Source: Nocardioides ungokensis (GTDB lineage Bacteria > Actinomycetota > Actinomycetes > Propionibacteriales > Nocardioidaceae). From it: 64,000 nt of DNA. Positions 1-10,044 of this stretch are shown here, in pieces; the stretch's first letter is position 1, and each line of letters starts with the position of its first letter. The translations under genes were made by a program, and so were the position numbers. The notes beneath the pieces were generated by a model. That model was not told the DNA's origin and ran no database searches. It worked only from the letters and a program-made list of their open reading frames with translations. The DNA is taken from NCBI RefSeq assembly GCF_013466985.1, contig NZ_CP059164.1:2303001-2367000 (forward strand), written 5' to 3'.

Positions 1-2
1 CC

Positions 3-1307
3 GTCGTGCGTGACATCTCGAGCAAGAAGAACGAGCCGCAGTGGATGCTCGACCTGCGGCTGAAGGGCCTGAAGCTCTTCGGTCGCAAGCCGATGCCGAC
101 CTGGGGCTCGGACCTCTCGGCGATCGACTTCGACAACATCAAGTACTTCGTGCGCTCCAGCGAGAAGCAGGCCGCCTCGTGGGAGGACCTGCCCGAGGAC
201 ATCAAGAACACCTACGACAAGCTCGGCATCCCGGAGGCGGAGAAGCAGCGCCTCGTCGCGGGCGTCGCCGCGCAGTACGAGTCGGAGGTCGTCTACCACT
301 CGATCCGCGAGGACCTCGAGCAGCAGGGCGTGCTCTTCCTCGACACCGACACGGCCCTGCGTGAGCAGCCCGAGCTCTTCAAGGAGTACTTCGGCACCGT
401 CATCCCGGTCGGCGACAACAAGTTCGCCGCGCTGAACACCTCGGTGTGGTCGGGTGGCTCGTTCATCTACGTCCCGCCGGGCGTCCACGTGGACATCCCG
501 CTGCAGGCCTACTTCCGGATCAACACCGAGAACATGGGCCAGTTCGAGCGGACCCTGATCATCGTCGACGAGGGTGCCTACGTGCACTACGTCGAGGGCT
601 GCACCGCGCCGATCTACTCCTCCGACTCGCTGCACTCCGCGGTCGTGGAGATCATCGTGAAGAAGGGCGGCCGCTGCCGCTACACGACCATCCAGAACTG
701 GTCGAACAACGTCTACAACCTCGTCACCAAGCGGGCGACGTGCGAGGCCGGCGCCACGATGGAGTGGGTCGACGGCAACATCGGCTCCAAGGTGACCATG
801 AAGTACCCCGCGGTCTACCTGATGGGCGAGCACGCGCGCGGCGAGACGCTCTCGATCGCGTTCGCGGGCGAGGGCCAGCACCAGGACGCCGGCGCCAAGA
901 TGGTGCACGCGGCTCCCAACACCTCGTCCTCGATCCTGTCGAAGTCGGTGGCGCGCGGCGGCGGGCGCACGTCGTACCGCGGCCTGATCCAGATCAACGA
1001 GGGCGCTCACGGCTCGAAGTCCAACGTGCTGTGCGACGCGCTGCTGGTCGACCAGATCAGCCGGTCCGACACCTACCCGTACGTCGACATCCGCGAGGAC
1101 GACGTGTCGATGGGGCACGAGGCCTCGGTCTCGAAGGTCTCCGACGACCAGCTGTTCTACCTGATGTCGCGCGGCATGGAGCAGGACGAGGCGATGGCGA
1201 TGATCGTGCGCGGCTTCGTCGAGCCGATCGCGAAGGAGCTCCCGATGGAGTACGCCCTCGAGCTCAACCGCCTCATCGAGCTGCAGATGGAGGGCGCGGT
1301 CGGCTGA
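3..1307 (+). CDS. sufB: SufB, Fe-S cluster assembly scaffold subunit (5' partial)
   Basis: Subunit of the SufBCD scaffold that assembles Fe-S clusters and passes them to apoproteins in the cytoplasm. The frame is open from the first complete codon, and the GTG at position 6 reads an internal stretch ([15 protein letters not shown]), so the true start lies left of the window. About 434 residues are visible against roughly 470-480 in actinobacterial SufB, so about 40-50 N-terminal residues are missing. The beta-helical core is present, with the family-typical [25 protein letters not shown] and [15 protein letters not shown] stretches. It is the first visible gene of the suf operon; sufD follows after 86 bases. 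An upstream SufR-type regulator would be expected but is outside the window. Confidence 0.97.
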   Translation, partial: VVRDISSKKNEPQWMLDLRLKGLKLFGRKPMPTWGSDLSAIDFDNIKYFVRSSEKQAASWEDLPEDIKNTYDKLGIPEAEKQRLVAGVAAQYESEVVYHSIREDLEQQGVLFLDTDTALREQPELFKEYFGTVIPVGDNKFAALNTSVWSGGSFIYVPPGVHVDIPLQAYFRINTENMGQFERTLIIVDEGAYVHYVEGCTAPIYSSDSLHSAVVEIIVKKGGRCRYTTIQNWSNNVYNLVTKRATCEAGATMEWVDGNIGSKVTMKYPAVYLMGEHARGETLSIAFAGEGQHQDAGAKMVHAAPNTSSSILSKSVARGGGRTSYRGLIQINEGAHGSKSNVLCDALLVDQISRSDTYPYVDIREDDVSMGHEASVSKVSDDQLFYLMSRGMEQDEAMAMIVRGFVEPIAKELPMEYALELNRLIELQMEGAVG

Positions 1308-1393
1308 TCGGCGCCTGGCGTGTCGGCTCCGCCGCCACGCCCGCCGCGAGGCTCCCGCTCGTCCCCCCGACGTTGAAGAGGAATTTTCAGGAA

Positions 1394-2608
1394 ATGACTG
1401 TGACCGATGCTGCACGCGCGAGCGTGGAGTCCGCCCTCGAGCTCGACAAGGTCGACTCGCACCTGCACCCCGAGGGCTCGTTCGACGTGGCCGACCACCC
1501 GGTCCCGACCGGGCGGGAGGAGGTGTGGCGGTTCACCCCGCTGCGCCGCCTGCGCGACCTGCACGCCGACGCCGACCTGTCCGGCACCTCCGTGGGCGCC
1601 GAGGCGGACGCCCCCGACGGCGTGCGGATCGAGAGCATCGACGCCGACAGCCCGCTGCGCGGCACGAGCGGTTTCGTGCCCGTCGACCGGGTCAGCGCCC
1701 GGGTGTGGCACGAGGCCGCCCGACGCTACGCCGTGACGGTGCCGCGCGAGACGGAGCTGGACGCGCCGGTCTTCATCGACGTCCGGGGCACCGGGATCGA
1801 GGGCGCCTCGTCGACGCACGTGGTGATCACCGCCGAGCCGCACAGCAAGGCGACCGTGGTCTTCCGCTTCCTCGGCTCGGCGACCCTGGCCGACCTCACC
1901 GAGATCGTCGTGGGTGACGGCGCGCAGCTGACCGTCGTCAGCATCGACGACTGGGAGGACGACGCGGTCCACCTCGGCCACCGTCATGCGAAGGTCGGCC
2001 GCGACGCGACGTTCAAGCACGTCGACGTGTCCTTCGGCGGCAACGTGGTCCGCCACGACACCACGGCCGAGTACTCCGGCCCCGGCGGGTCGGTCGAGAT
2101 GCTCGGCATGTACTTCGCCGACGGCGACACCGACCACGGTGGCCAGCACATCGAGCACCGGCTCTTCGTCGACCACACCGCCCCCAACACGCGCAGCAAC
2201 GTCGTCTACAAGGGCGCGCTGCAGGGCGAGGGTGCGCACACGGTCTGGATCGGCAACGTGCTGATCCGCAAGGTCGCCGAGGGGATCGAGACCTACGAGG
2301 AGAACCGCAACCTCGTGCTCACCGACGGCTGCCAGGCCGACTCGGTGCCGAACCTGGAGATCGAGACCGGCGAGATCGAGGGAGCCGGCCACGCCTCGGC
2401 GACCGGCCGCTTCGACGACGAGCAGCTGTTCTACCTGCGCTCGCGCGGGATCGAGGAGAACGAGGCGCGCCGCCTGGTCGTGCACGGCTTCTTCAACGAC
2501 CTGATCCGCAAGATCGACGTCCCGGCCATCGAGGCCAAGCTCACCGAGACCGTCGAGGCGGAGCTGGCAAAGAACGTCCTCAAGGCGCTGCCGGGAGGCG
2601 ACCGCTGA
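1394..2608 (+). CDS. sufD: SufD, Fe-S cluster assembly scaffold subunit
   Basis: Second scaffold subunit of SufBCD, 404 residues, which pairs with SufB to form the cluster-assembly interface. The start is the ATG in MTVTDAARASVESALELDK, with a purine-rich AAGAGGAA about 11 bases upstream; the frame is open far upstream of this only because of GC bias. The C-terminal SufBD core is recognisable by HTAPNTRSNVVYKGAL, QADSVPNLEIETGEIEGAGHA and DEQLFYLRSRGIEENEAR. The conserved His in the GAGHAS segment, implicated in cluster assembly in SufD proteins, is present. The stop overlaps the ATG of the ferredoxin gene by one base (TGATG), so the two are translationally coupled. Confidence 0.97.
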   Translation: MTVTDAARASVESALELDKVDSHLHPEGSFDVADHPVPTGREEVWRFTPLRRLRDLHADADLSGTSVGAEADAPDGVRIESIDADSPLRGTSGFVPVDRVSARVWHEAARRYAVTVPRETELDAPVFIDVRGTGIEGASSTHVVITAEPHSKATVVFRFLGSATLADLTEIVVGDGAQLTVVSIDDWEDDAVHLGHRHAKVGRDATFKHVDVSFGGNVVRHDTTAEYSGPGGSVEMLGMYFADGDTDHGGQHIEHRLFVDHTAPNTRSNVVYKGALQGEGAHTVWIGNVLIRKVAEGIETYEENRNLVLTDGCQADSVPNLEIETGEIEGAGHASATGRFDDEQLFYLRSRGIEENEARRLVVHGFFNDLIRKIDVPAIEAKLTETVEAELAKNVLKALPGGDR

Positions 2609-2943
2609 TGGCCTTCGAGCGTGTGTGCGCAACCGACGAGGTGCCCACGGACGAGGCGCTCGGCGTGACCGTCGGCGACCTGGACGTGGCGGTGGCCCGC
2701 GACGGCGACGAGTTCTTCGCCGTTCAGGACCTCTGCTCCCACGCCGCCGTCGCGCTCAGCGAGGGCGAGGTGGCCGACTGCCAGATCGAGTGCTGGCTCC
2801 ACGGCTCCCGCTTCGACCTGCGCACCGGCAAGCCCACGGGCCTGCCCGCGACCGAGCCCGTCTCGGTGTTCCCGGTCGAGGTCCGCGACGACGGTGTGTA
2901 CGTCGACGTGACCGCACCCCTCAACGGCGTACAGCCGTCCTGA
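2608..2943 (+). CDS. Rieske-type [2Fe-2S] ferredoxin of the suf operon
   Basis: Small cytoplasmic Rieske ferredoxin of 111 residues, similar to the non-haem iron oxygenase ferredoxin subunits. The [2Fe-2S] ligands are visible as C-S-H (DLCSHAAVALS) and C-W-L-H (CWLHGSRFD), about 18 residues apart. It starts on the last base of the sufD stop and lies between sufD and sufC, as in many actinobacterial suf operons. The likely role, inferred from context, is supplying electrons during cluster assembly or transfer rather than serving an oxygenase. There is no signal peptide or membrane segment, which separates it from the bc1-complex Rieske proteins. Confidence 0.93.
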   Translation: MAFERVCATDEVPTDEALGVTVGDLDVAVARDGDEFFAVQDLCSHAAVALSEGEVADCQIECWLHGSRFDLRTGKPTGLPATEPVSVFPVEVRDDGVYVDVTAPLNGVQPS

Positions 2944-2987
2944 CCAACCCAGACTTCGAGCAGACTTCGAGCAAGGAAGAGACAACG

Positions 2988-3749
2988 ATGAGCACGCTGG
3001 AGATCAAGGACCTGCACGTCACGGTCGAGACCGAGGACGGTGCCAAGGAGATCCTCAAGGGCGTCACGCTGACCATCAAGGACGGCGAGACCCACGCGAT
3101 CATGGGCCCGAACGGGTCCGGCAAGTCCACGCTGGCCTACTCGATCGCGGGCCACCCGAAGTACACCGTCACGGGCGGCAGCGTGACCCTCGACGGCGAT
3201 GACGTCCTCGCGATGTCGGTCGACGAGCGCGCCCGCGCCGGCCTGTTCCTCGCCATGCAGTACCCCGTCGAGGTCCCCGGCGTCTCGGTGGCCAACTTCC
3301 TGCGCACCGCCAAGACCGCCATCGACGGCGAGGCCCCGAAGCTGCGCACCTGGGTCAAGGACGTCAACGGCGCCCTGGAGCGCCTCGACCTCGACTCGAC
3401 GTTCTCGCAGCGCTCGGTCAACGAGGGCTTCTCCGGGGGCGAGAAGAAGCGCCACGAGATCGCCCAGCTCGAGCTGCTCAACCCGAAGGTGGCAGTGCTC
3501 GACGAGACCGACTCCGGCCTCGACATCGACGCACTGAAGGTCGTCTCGGAGGGTGTGAACCGGTTCCGCGAGCAGGAGGGCAAGGGCGTCCTGCTGATCA
3601 CGCACTACACGCGGATCCTGCGCTACATCGAGCCCGACTTCGTGCACGTGTTCGTCAACGGCCGGATCGCCGAGCAGGGCGGCCCCGAGCTCGCCGATCA
3701 GCTCGAGGCCGAGGGCTACGACAAGTACGTCAAGGCCGCAGCGGTCTGA
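2988..3749 (+). CDS. sufC: SufC, ATPase of the Fe-S assembly machinery
   Basis: Cytoplasmic ABC-type ATPase of 253 residues that drives conformational change in SufBCD. Walker A is GPNGSGKST near residue 40, the family-typical signature is FSGGEKKRHE, and Walker B ends in VLDETDSGLD, the D-E-T-D form that marks SufC against transport ATPases (D-E-P). The H-loop His is in LLITHYTRIL. The ATG at 2988 has a good Shine-Dalgarno (AAGGAAGAG) at 2973-2981. The 44-base gap from the ferredoxin contains a short duplication of CAGACTTCGAG just after the ferredoxin stop. Confidence 0.97.
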   Translation: MSTLEIKDLHVTVETEDGAKEILKGVTLTIKDGETHAIMGPNGSGKSTLAYSIAGHPKYTVTGGSVTLDGDDVLAMSVDERARAGLFLAMQYPVEVPGVSVANFLRTAKTAIDGEAPKLRTWVKDVNGALERLDLDSTFSQRSVNEGFSGGEKKRHEIAQLELLNPKVAVLDETDSGLDIDALKVVSEGVNRFREQEGKGVLLITHYTRILRYIEPDFVHVFVNGRIAEQGGPELADQLEAEGYDKYVKAAAV

Positions 3750-3784
3750 CCGGGTCCGGTCGCGCGCGATCAGGGAGGAGTGAC

Positions 3785-5040
3785 ATGGACGGCCTGCTTC
3801 CGGAGCTGGAAGTCATCCGCAAGGACTTCCCATCCTCGAGCGCGTGCTCGCGGGCGGCTACCCGCTGGTCTACCTCGACAGCGCCAACACCTCGCAGAAG
3901 CCGCAGGTGGTGATCGACACGATGGTCGACCACCTCGAGCGGCACAACGCCAACGTCGCCCGCGCCATGCACCAGCTCGGCGCCGAGGCCTCCGAGGCGT
4001 TCGAGAGCGCGCGTGACAAGGTGGCCGCCTTCATCAAGGCACCGAGCCGCGACGAGGTCATCTTCACCAAGAACGCCTCCGAGGCGCTGAACCTCGTGGC
4101 CAACACGCTGGCCTGGGCGACCGGTGACCTTGCCATCGGTGCGGGCGACGAGGTCGTCATCACCGAGATGGAGCACCACTCCAACATCGTCCCGTGGCAG
4201 CTCCTCACCGAGCGCAAGGGCGCGACCCTGCGGTGGTTCGGGCTCACCGACGACGGCCACCTCGACCTGTCGAACATCGACGAGCTGGTCAACGAGCGCA
4301 CCAAGGTGGTCTCGCTGACCTGGGTGTCCAACATGCTGGGCACCGTCAACCCGGTGGCCGAGATCGCGCGACGTGCCCACGAGGTCGGTGCGATCGTCGT
4401 GGTCGACGCCTCGCAGGCGGCTCCCCAGCTGCCCGTCGACGTGGTGGCCGCGGGCGCCGACCTGCTCGCCTTCACGGGCCACAAGGTCGTGGGGCCGACG
4501 GGCATCGGCGTCCTGTGGGGTCGGCGCGAGGTGCTCGACCAGCTGCCGCCGTTCCTCGGTGGTGGCGAGATGATCGAGACCGTCCGCATGGAGCGGTCGA
4601 CGTACGCCGGGATCCCGCACAAGTTCGAGGCAGGGACCCCGCCGATCGTCGAGGCCGTCGGCCTCGGCGCGGCGGTCGACTACCTCAGCGCCGTGGGCAT
4701 GGAGGCGATCCACGCCCACGAGCAGGCCGTCACCGGCTACGCGCTCGAGGGCCTGGCCACGGTGCCGGGGCTGACCGTGCTCGGCCCGCTCGACCCCACG
4801 CAGCGCGGGGGAGCGATCTCCTTCGAGCTGGACGGAGTGCACCCGCACGACATCGCCCAGGTGCTGGACTCCCGCGGCATCGCGGTCCGGGCGGGGCACC
4901 ACTGCGCCAAGCCCGCGCACGCACGGTTCGGCGTCCAGAGCTCGACGCGCATGTCGTCGTACCTCTACACCACGCCGGCCGAGATCGATGCCCTGGTCGA
5001 GGGGCTCGAGTACACCCGTTCCTATTTCAAGGTGGGCTGA
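3785..5040 (+). CDS. sufS: SufS, cysteine desulfurase (single-base frameshift)
   Basis: PLP-dependent group II cysteine desulfurase that mobilises sulfur from L-cysteine for SufU and SufBCD. The natural start is ATG 3785 (MDGLLPELEVIRKDFP), preceded by GGAGGAG. After DFP the frame breaks near 3831, where one base is missing; the intact frame resumes as ILERVLAGGYPLVYLDSANTS and runs to 5040. Adding one base gives 418 residues, the normal length. The PLP lysine is in LLAFTGHKVVGPTG and the catalytic cysteine in RAGHHCAKPAHARFG. All motifs downstream are intact, so the lesion looks like a sequence error rather than decay. A start at GTG 3844 would lose the N-terminal helix. Confidence 0.93.
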
Positions 5041-5042
5041 GA

Positions 5043-5495
5043 GTGACCAACCAGGACCTGGATGCGCTCTACCAGGAGATCATCCTCGACCACTACAAGC
5101 ACCCCCACCACAAGGGCCTGCGGGAGCCGTTCGAGGCGGAGGTGCACCACGTCAACCCCACGTGCGGTGACGAGGTGACCCTGCGCGTCCACCTCGACGG
5201 CGATGTCGTCAGCGACGTCTCCTACGACTCGGTGGGGTGCTCGATCTCGCAGGCGTCCGCCTCGGTGATGACCGACCTGGTCATCGGCCGCAAGGTCGAC
5301 GAGGCGCTCGCCATCCACGAGGAGTTCCTGACCCTCATGCAGGGCCGGGGGAGCGTCGAGCCGGACGAGGACGTGCTCGAGGACGGCATCGCCTTCGCCG
5401 GTGTCGCGAAGTTCCCGGCGCGCGTGAAGTGCGCACTACTGTCGTGGATGGCCTGGAAGGACGCCACCGCTCAAGTCATGGAGGAGAGCCACTGA
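5043..5495 (+). CDS. sufU: SufU, zinc-dependent sulfur transfer protein
   Basis: Accessory sulfurtransferase of 150 residues that accepts persulfide from SufS; in Firmicutes and Actinobacteria it replaces SufE. Three conserved cysteines are visible: PTCGDE, VGCSIS and VKCALLSW, plus the Asp of the GDE motif that completes the zinc site. Insertion of about 20 residues between the first two and third Cys (EEFLTLMQGRG) separates SufU from IscU. It starts with GTG two bases after the sufS stop, consistent with translational coupling, and its own stop overlaps the next start. Confidence 0.95.
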   Translation: MTNQDLDALYQEIILDHYKHPHHKGLREPFEAEVHHVNPTCGDEVTLRVHLDGDVVSDVSYDSVGCSISQASASVMTDLVIGRKVDEALAIHEEFLTLMQGRGSVEPDEDVLEDGIAFAGVAKFPARVKCALLSWMAWKDATAQVMEESH

Positions 5496-5902
5496 TGACC
5501 GACCAGTCTGTCGACCAGCCCGTCGAGAAGAACGCCCCGGACCACGGAGACCTGCCCGACGTGCCGGAGGCAACCCCCGGCGCCGGCGCCACCACGGTGA
5601 GCGTCGAGGACGTCACCGAGGCGATGAAGGACGTCGTCGACCCCGAGCTCGGGATCAACGTCGTCGACCTCGGCCTGGTGTACGACGTGCACCTCGACGA
5701 GAGCTCCAACGTCGTCCTGGACATGACCCTGACGTCGGCCGCCTGCCCGCTGACCGACGTGATCCAGGACCAGACCAACAGCGCCCTGGAGGGCCTGGTC
5801 AACGACGTCGCGATCAACTGGGTCTGGATGCCCCCGTGGGGCCCGGACAAGATCACCGACGACGGCCGCGAGCAGCTCCGAGCCCTGGGATTCAATGTCT
5901 GA
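5495..5902 (+). CDS. sufT: SufT-like MIP18/DUF59 Fe-S assembly factor
   Basis: A 135-residue protein whose last about 100 residues form a MIP18 (DUF59) domain, the family of SufT and PaaD implicated in Fe-S cluster maturation. The domain core is visible as DVVDPELGINVVDLGLVYD and the conserved cysteine in SAACPLTDVIQDQ. The first 35 residues are an acidic, proline-rich, probably disordered extension. The ATG overlaps the sufU stop by one base (TGATG). It is the last gene of the suf operon; a strong hairpin begins three bases after the stop. Confidence 0.93.
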   Translation: MTDQSVDQPVEKNAPDHGDLPDVPEATPGAGATTVSVEDVTEAMKDVVDPELGINVVDLGLVYDVHLDESSNVVLDMTLTSAACPLTDVIQDQTNSALEGLVNDVAINWVWMPPWGPDKITDDGREQLRALGFNV

Positions 5903-5904
5903 GG

Positions 5905-5935
5905 CGTGACCCCGCGAGGCACGAGCGGGGTCACG
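5905..5935 (+). terminator. Hairpin terminator after the suf operon
   Basis: An 11-bp perfect inverted repeat, CGTGACCCCGC at 5905-5915 and GCGGGGTCACG at 5925-5935, encloses a 9-base loop and starts three bases after the sufT stop. No T-tract follows, which is common for actinobacterial terminators. The next gene has its own promoter. Confidence 0.65.
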
Positions 5936-6028
5936 ACCCGAAGAGGTCGAGGGAGCCCCGCGGCCGAGCCTGCGAGGCCGCGACGGGCGGCTCGAGACCT
6001 GAGCCGGGTGGCTTGGACCTTGATCCGC

Positions 6029-6034
6029 TAGGTT
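6029..6034 (+). promoter_or_regulatory. -10 element TAGGTT, leaderless methyltransferase mRNA
   Basis: TAGGTT ends six bases before the GTG at 6041, with no Shine-Dalgarno between, so transcription probably begins at the start codon. It belongs to the recurrent TAnnnT series in this window. Confidence 0.55.
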
Positions 6035-6040
6035 GCCGCG

Positions 6041-6849
6041 GTGACCGACGTGATGACGGCCCCCGGCTGGTCTGCGGTGGCCGAGGCCTACCGCGACTCC
6101 TTCGCTCCGCTGTGCGCGGGCACCACCCGTGCAGTCCTGACGGCCTCCGGACTGCGCGGCAGCCCGGAGCCGGGCACCCGCGTGCTCGACGTCGGCGCCG
6201 GCACCGGCGGCCTCGCGAGCGCGGCCCTGAAGTGCGGCGCCGAGGTGACCGCGGTGGACCCCGACCCGACATGCTCGAGATCGCGGCCGTCACCGCTCCC
6301 GGCGCGCGCCTGCACCGTGCCGGGCTGCCGGACCTGCCCTTCGACGACGACCGCTTCGACGCCGTCCTGGCCAACTTCGTGGTCAACCACGTCCCGGACC
6401 CGCGGGCGGGCGTGCGCGAGCTGGCCCGGGTCACGCGCTCCGGCGGTCGGGTCGTCGCGACCGTCTGGCCGTCCGGTCGGAACGCCCAGTCGCGGCTGTG
6501 GGCGGCGGTGGTCGAGGCCAGCGGCGCGGTGCCGGTGCCCTCGGTCCGCCTGCCGCAGGAGCGGGACTTCCCCCGGACGGTGCGGGGCCTGTCCGCGCTG
6601 CTGTCCCAGGCGGGCCTGCAGGAGGTCTGCGCCGGCACGATCCACTGGGAGCACCGCGGTGACCCGACCTCCCTGTGGCGGGGTGCGGAAGCCGGCATCG
6701 GCGGGATCGGGACGACCGTCGTGGCCCAGACCGCGGAGGTGCGCCGCCGGATGAGGGCGGAGTACGAGCGCCTGGTCGCGCCGCTGGTCGACGAGGGCCG
6801 ACTGGCGTTTCGCACCACGGCACTCCTCGCCGTCGGCACCCGGCCCTGA
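6041..6849 (+). CDS. Class I SAM-dependent methyltransferase (single-base frameshift)
   Basis: Predicted cytoplasmic methyltransferase of about 269 residues; the substrate is unknown. The N-terminal part from GTG 6041 carries SAM-binding motif I (RVLDVGAGTGGLASAAL) and motif II (AEVTAVDPDP). One base is missing just before 6269; the sequence then continues as MLEIAA, LPFDDDRFDAVLANFVVNHV and RVTRSGGRVVATVWPSG, the post-I and motif IV/VI regions typical of the UbiE/type-11 group. Adding one base gives a length divisible by three. The start is chosen because a TAGGTT -10 lies six bases upstream. It is a single gene between the suf terminator and the VLRF1 gene. Confidence 0.85.
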
Positions 6850-6863
6850 CGGCCTGCGTCCGC

Positions 6864-6869
6864 TAGCGT
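6864..6869 (+). promoter_or_regulatory. -10 element TAGCGT, leaderless VLRF1 mRNA
   Basis: TAGCGT ends six bases before GTG 6876 and there is no ribosome binding site, which fits a leaderless transcript. Confidence 0.55.
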
Positions 6870-6875
6870 CGCCCC

Positions 6876-7484
6876 GTGCCCGTCGTCCTCGTCCCCGCCG
6901 TTCGCATGGAGCGCTGGGTGCTCAACTTCAACGGCCGGCACGGGTCCACCGGCCTGGCCGTCGTGGACGGGGCGCTGACCGGGGCGGCGTCGGACGGGTC
7001 GACGTTCACCGCGCGGCTGCCCTTCGAGGAGCGGTACGCCGGGCTGCCGGACGCCGCGGGATTCGCGGCGGCGATGGAGCCGCCGGGGGACTGGGGCGTG
7101 CTGCTGGTGCGCAAGGGCGGTTTCGCCGTCGCCCGGCTGGCGGGGGAGCGGATCGTCGGGTCCAAGGTCGGGCAGCGCCACGTCCAGGGCCGGACCAAGG
7201 CCGGGGGCCAGAGCCAGCAGCGGTTCGCGCGGCGGCGCGACAACCAGGCCCGCCAGGCGTACGAAGCCGCGGGCGACCATGCGGCCCGGATCCTCGGCGG
7301 CCTGGCCGGTCCGCTGGTGGCCGGGGGTGACCACACCGCGGTCGACGAGGTGCTGTCCGATCCACGGTTGCGGGCCCTGCACGTGGTCGACCCGTGGCTC
7401 CCGGTGCCCGACCCGCGCCGGTCCGTGCTCGAGGCCGCCGTGGAGGACGCGCAGGCGGTCCGCGTGGAGGTCGTCAACGCCTGA
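6876..7484 (+). CDS. acVLRF1-type peptidyl-tRNA hydrolase (Vms1/eRF1-like)
   Basis: A 202-residue protein of the actinobacterial VLRF1 family, bacterial relatives of the eukaryotic release-factor-like Vms1/ANKZF1 hydrolase that frees nascent chains from peptidyl-tRNA on stalled 50S subunits. The diagnostic loop is at about residues 93-120, [20 protein letters not shown], with a Gly-Gly-Gln and adjacent glutamines like the Vms1 catalytic loop, followed by the basic [12 protein letters not shown] helix. It is shorter than eukaryotic Vms1 and consists of the VLRF1 domain alone. The GTG start is fixed by the TAGCGT six bases upstream. Its neighbours do not point to a function, so the assignment rests on the motif. 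Confidence 0.82.
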   Translation: MPVVLVPAVRMERWVLNFNGRHGSTGLAVVDGALTGAASDGSTFTARLPFEERYAGLPDAAGFAAAMEPPGDWGVLLVRKGGFAVARLAGERIVGSKVGQRHVQGRTKAGGQSQQRFARRRDNQARQAYEAAGDHAARILGGLAGPLVAGGDHTAVDEVLSDPRLRALHVVDPWLPVPDPRRSVLEAAVEDAQAVRVEVVNA

Positions 7485-7539
7485 CCGACGGCACGTCGGA
7501 CCTGGGTCGAAACCCCGTCGTACGCATGGGCCGAGGGTC

Positions 7540-7545
7540 TAGCGT
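7540..7545 (+). promoter_or_regulatory. -10 element TAGCGT, leaderless ABC exporter operon
   Basis: TAGCGT ends seven bases before GTG 7553. The same hexamer and spacing precede several other genes here. Confidence 0.5.
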
Positions 7546-7552
7546 GACGGGT

Positions 7553-8476
7553 GTGGCACACCCGATCGAGATCTCCGGACTGGTCAAGGACTTCGGCAAC
7601 ACCCGGGCCCTCGACGGCCTCGACCTGACCGTGGAGCAGGGCCAGATCCACGGCTTCCTGGGCCCCAACGGCTCCGGGAAGTCCACCACCATCCGGGTCC
7701 TGCTCGGCATGCTCCGCGCCGACGCGGGCGAGGTCCGCCTGTTCGGCGAGGACCCCTGGCGCGAGGCGGCGGCGCTCCACCGGCGGCTGGCGTACGTGCC
7801 GGGTGACGTGAACCTGTGGCCCAACCTCACCGGCGGGGAGGTGATCGACCTGCTCGGACGGCTGCGTGGCGGCATCGACGAGGGCCGCCGTGCGGAGCTC
7901 GTCGAGCGCTTCGAGCTGGACCCCACCAAGAAGGGCCGCAGCTACTCCAAGGGCAACCGGCAGAAGGTCGCCCTGGTCGCGGCACTCGCCTCGGACGTCG
8001 AGCTGCTGGTCCTGGACGAGCCCACCTCCGGCCTCGACCCGATCATGGAGTCGGTCTTCCAGGAGTACGTCGACGCCTTCCGCGACAGCGGCCACACAGT
8101 GCTGCTGTCCAGCCACATCCTCGCCGAGGTCGAGGAGCTGTGCGACCGGGTGAGCATCATCCGGGCCGGGCGCACCGTGGAGACGGGCACCTTGGGGGAC
8201 CTGCGGCACCTGACCCGGACCTCGGTCCGTGCCGAGCTCGAGCAGCCGCCGGAGGGCCTGGAGCTGCTGCCCGGGATCCATGACCTGGAGGTCGACGGCA
8301 CGCGCACGCGCTTCGAGGTCGACACCGCCGAGCTCGACGACGCGCTGGCCGTGCTGCTGCGGTTCGGCCTGCGTTCGCTCACCAGCCAGCCGCCCACGCT
8401 CGAGGAGCTCTTCCTCCGTCACTACGGCGACGAGGTGCCCAGCGAGGCCGACGACGAGGTCCTGGGTCGGCGATGA
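7553..8476 (+). CDS. ABC transporter ATP-binding protein (drug/antibiotic exporter type)
   Basis: Cytoplasmic ATPase of 307 residues that energises the permease encoded next. Walker A is GPNGSGKST (about residue 40), Walker B is [13 protein letters not shown] and the H-loop is [14 protein letters not shown]. The signature segment reads [11 protein letters not shown], the degenerate form common in DrrA/CcmA-like exporters. A C-terminal domain of about 90 residues follows the ATPase core, as in DrrA-type proteins. GTG 7553 is favoured because the TAGCGT lies seven bases upstream. Its stop overlaps the permease start (ATGA), so the two subunits are translationally coupled. The substrate is unknown. 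Confidence 0.92.
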   Translation: MAHPIEISGLVKDFGNTRALDGLDLTVEQGQIHGFLGPNGSGKSTTIRVLLGMLRADAGEVRLFGEDPWREAAALHRRLAYVPGDVNLWPNLTGGEVIDLLGRLRGGIDEGRRAELVERFELDPTKKGRSYSKGNRQKVALVAALASDVELLVLDEPTSGLDPIMESVFQEYVDAFRDSGHTVLLSSHILAEVEELCDRVSIIRAGRTVETGTLGDLRHLTRTSVRAELEQPPEGLELLPGIHDLEVDGTRTRFEVDTAELDDALAVLLRFGLRSLTSQPPTLEELFLRHYGDEVPSEADDEVLGRR

Positions 8477-10044
8477 CCGGCGCCCGGATCTTCCTGCGGA
8501 CCTTCCTCCGCCGAGACCGGTGGATGCTGCTGGCGTGGGCGGTCGGCGCCGTCCTCCTCTACTACAGCCAGGCCGTCAGCGTGGACGGCCTGTACCGGAC
8601 CCAGGCGGAGTTCGACCGCGCCGCGGCGAGCATGGAGCACAACGCGGCCTTCATCGCGATGGCCGGACCGGCGCGGGCCCTGAACAGCATCGGCGGGCAG
8701 GTGACGTGGCAGGCGTCCGCGTTCGGCGCGATCGTCGCCGGCCTGATGAGCATGTTCCTGGTAGGCCGGCACACCCGCGCCGAGGAGGAGAGCGGCCGGG
8801 ACGAGCTGCTCCGGGGCGCCGCGATCGGCCGCTACGCCCCGATGACCGCCGCCCTGGTGACGGCCCTGCTCGCGAACCTGCTGCTGGGCGTGCTGGTGGC
8901 GCTGAGCCTCTGGTCCTACCCGCTCGCCCTCGCCGACTCGCTGGGGCTGGGGCTGGGCCTGACGCTGTGCGGCTGGTTCTTCACCGGCACCGCCCTGGTC
9001 GCCGCCCAGCTGACCGCGAGCACCCGGTCGATGTACGGCCTGAGCGGCGCAGTGATGGGCCTGGCCTACGCCCTGCGCGCCGTGGGCGACATCGGCTACC
9101 CGGCCCTGAGCTGGCTCTCACCGATCGGCTGGTACCAGGCCATGCACCCCTTCTCGGGCCTGCGCTGGTGGCCGGGGCTCCTCCTGCTCGTCGCCGCGGC
9201 CGCGGCCGTGGTCGCGGCGTACGCCCTCTTCGACCGGCGCGACGTCGGCTCGGGCCTGCTGGCCGCGCGGCCCGGCCCGGCGCGCGCAGGTCGGGGGCTG
9301 CACGGCTCGCTCGGGCTGGCCTGGCGGCTCCAGCGGGGCTCGGTCGTCGGATGGGCGCTGGGCGTCCTGTTCACGGGGCTGGCGTACGGCGCGATCGGCA
9401 ACGACGTGGGCGACCTGGTCGGTGACTCGAAGGCCTCGCGCGACCTGTTCGCGCAGGGCGGGGCCGGCCTGGTCGACGGCTTCTACGCCACCGCGTGCCT
9501 GATGCTCGCGCTGCTGGCGTGCGGCTTCGCCGTCTCGAGCGCGCTGCGACCCCGCACCGAGGAGACCGACGGTCGCGTCGAGGACCTGCTGGCCACGGCG
9601 CTCCCACGCCGGGAGTGGCTGCTGGGGCACACGGTGGTCACCGTCGCCGGGACCGTCGCCGTCCTGATGGGTGCCGCCGTCGGCTTGGGGGCGGGGTACG
9701 CGATGGTCACGGCGGATCCCGGGACCGCGCTGCGGCTCTCCGCCCCGGTGCTGCAGTACCTCCCCGCCGTCCTCCTCCTCAGCGCCCTCGCCCGCCTGCT
9801 CTACGGCCTGTCCCCGCGCGTGGCGACGCTGGCCTGGCTGCCCCTGGTGCTCGCGGTCGTGGTGATGTTCTTCGGCGACCTGCTCCGGCTTCCCCAGTGG
9901 TTGCAGGACCTCTCGCCGTTCGAGCACCTGGCTCTCGTCCCGGCCCAGGACTTCCGGTGGGGGCCGTTCCTGGCCCTCGCCGCGCTCGCGGCCAGCGTGT
10001 CCTTCCTGGGCCAGTCGGCCTTCTGCCGCCGCGACATCGGCTAG
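8473..10044 (+). CDS. ABC exporter permease, duplicated 12-helix type
   Basis: Integral membrane permease of 523 residues, the partner of the preceding ATPase. Its two halves are similar: each has an N-terminal helix, a central stretch of four to five helices and a cytoplasmic acidic segment ([16 protein letters not shown] in the first half, [22 protein letters not shown] in the second). This internal duplication is typical of the actinobacterial 'polyketide antibiotic transporter' family and implies that one chain supplies the whole membrane domain. About 12 hydrophobic segments can be counted. The ATG overlaps the ATPase stop by four bases. Substrate unknown. Confidence 0.9.
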   Translation: MTGARIFLRTFLRRDRWMLLAWAVGAVLLYYSQAVSVDGLYRTQAEFDRAAASMEHNAAFIAMAGPARALNSIGGQVTWQASAFGAIVAGLMSMFLVGRHTRAEEESGRDELLRGAAIGRYAPMTAALVTALLANLLLGVLVALSLWSYPLALADSLGLGLGLTLCGWFFTGTALVAAQLTASTRSMYGLSGAVMGLAYALRAVGDIGYPALSWLSPIGWYQAMHPFSGLRWWPGLLLLVAAAAAVVAAYALFDRRDVGSGLLAARPGPARAGRGLHGSLGLAWRLQRGSVVGWALGVLFTGLAYGAIGNDVGDLVGDSKASRDLFAQGGAGLVDGFYATACLMLALLACGFAVSSALRPRTEETDGRVEDLLATALPRREWLLGHTVVTVAGTVAVLMGAAVGLGAGYAMVTADPGTALRLSAPVLQYLPAVLLLSALARLLYGLSPRVATLAWLPLVLAVVVMFFGDLLRLPQWLQDLSPFEHLALVPAQDFRWGPFLALAALAASVSFLGQSAFCRRDIG

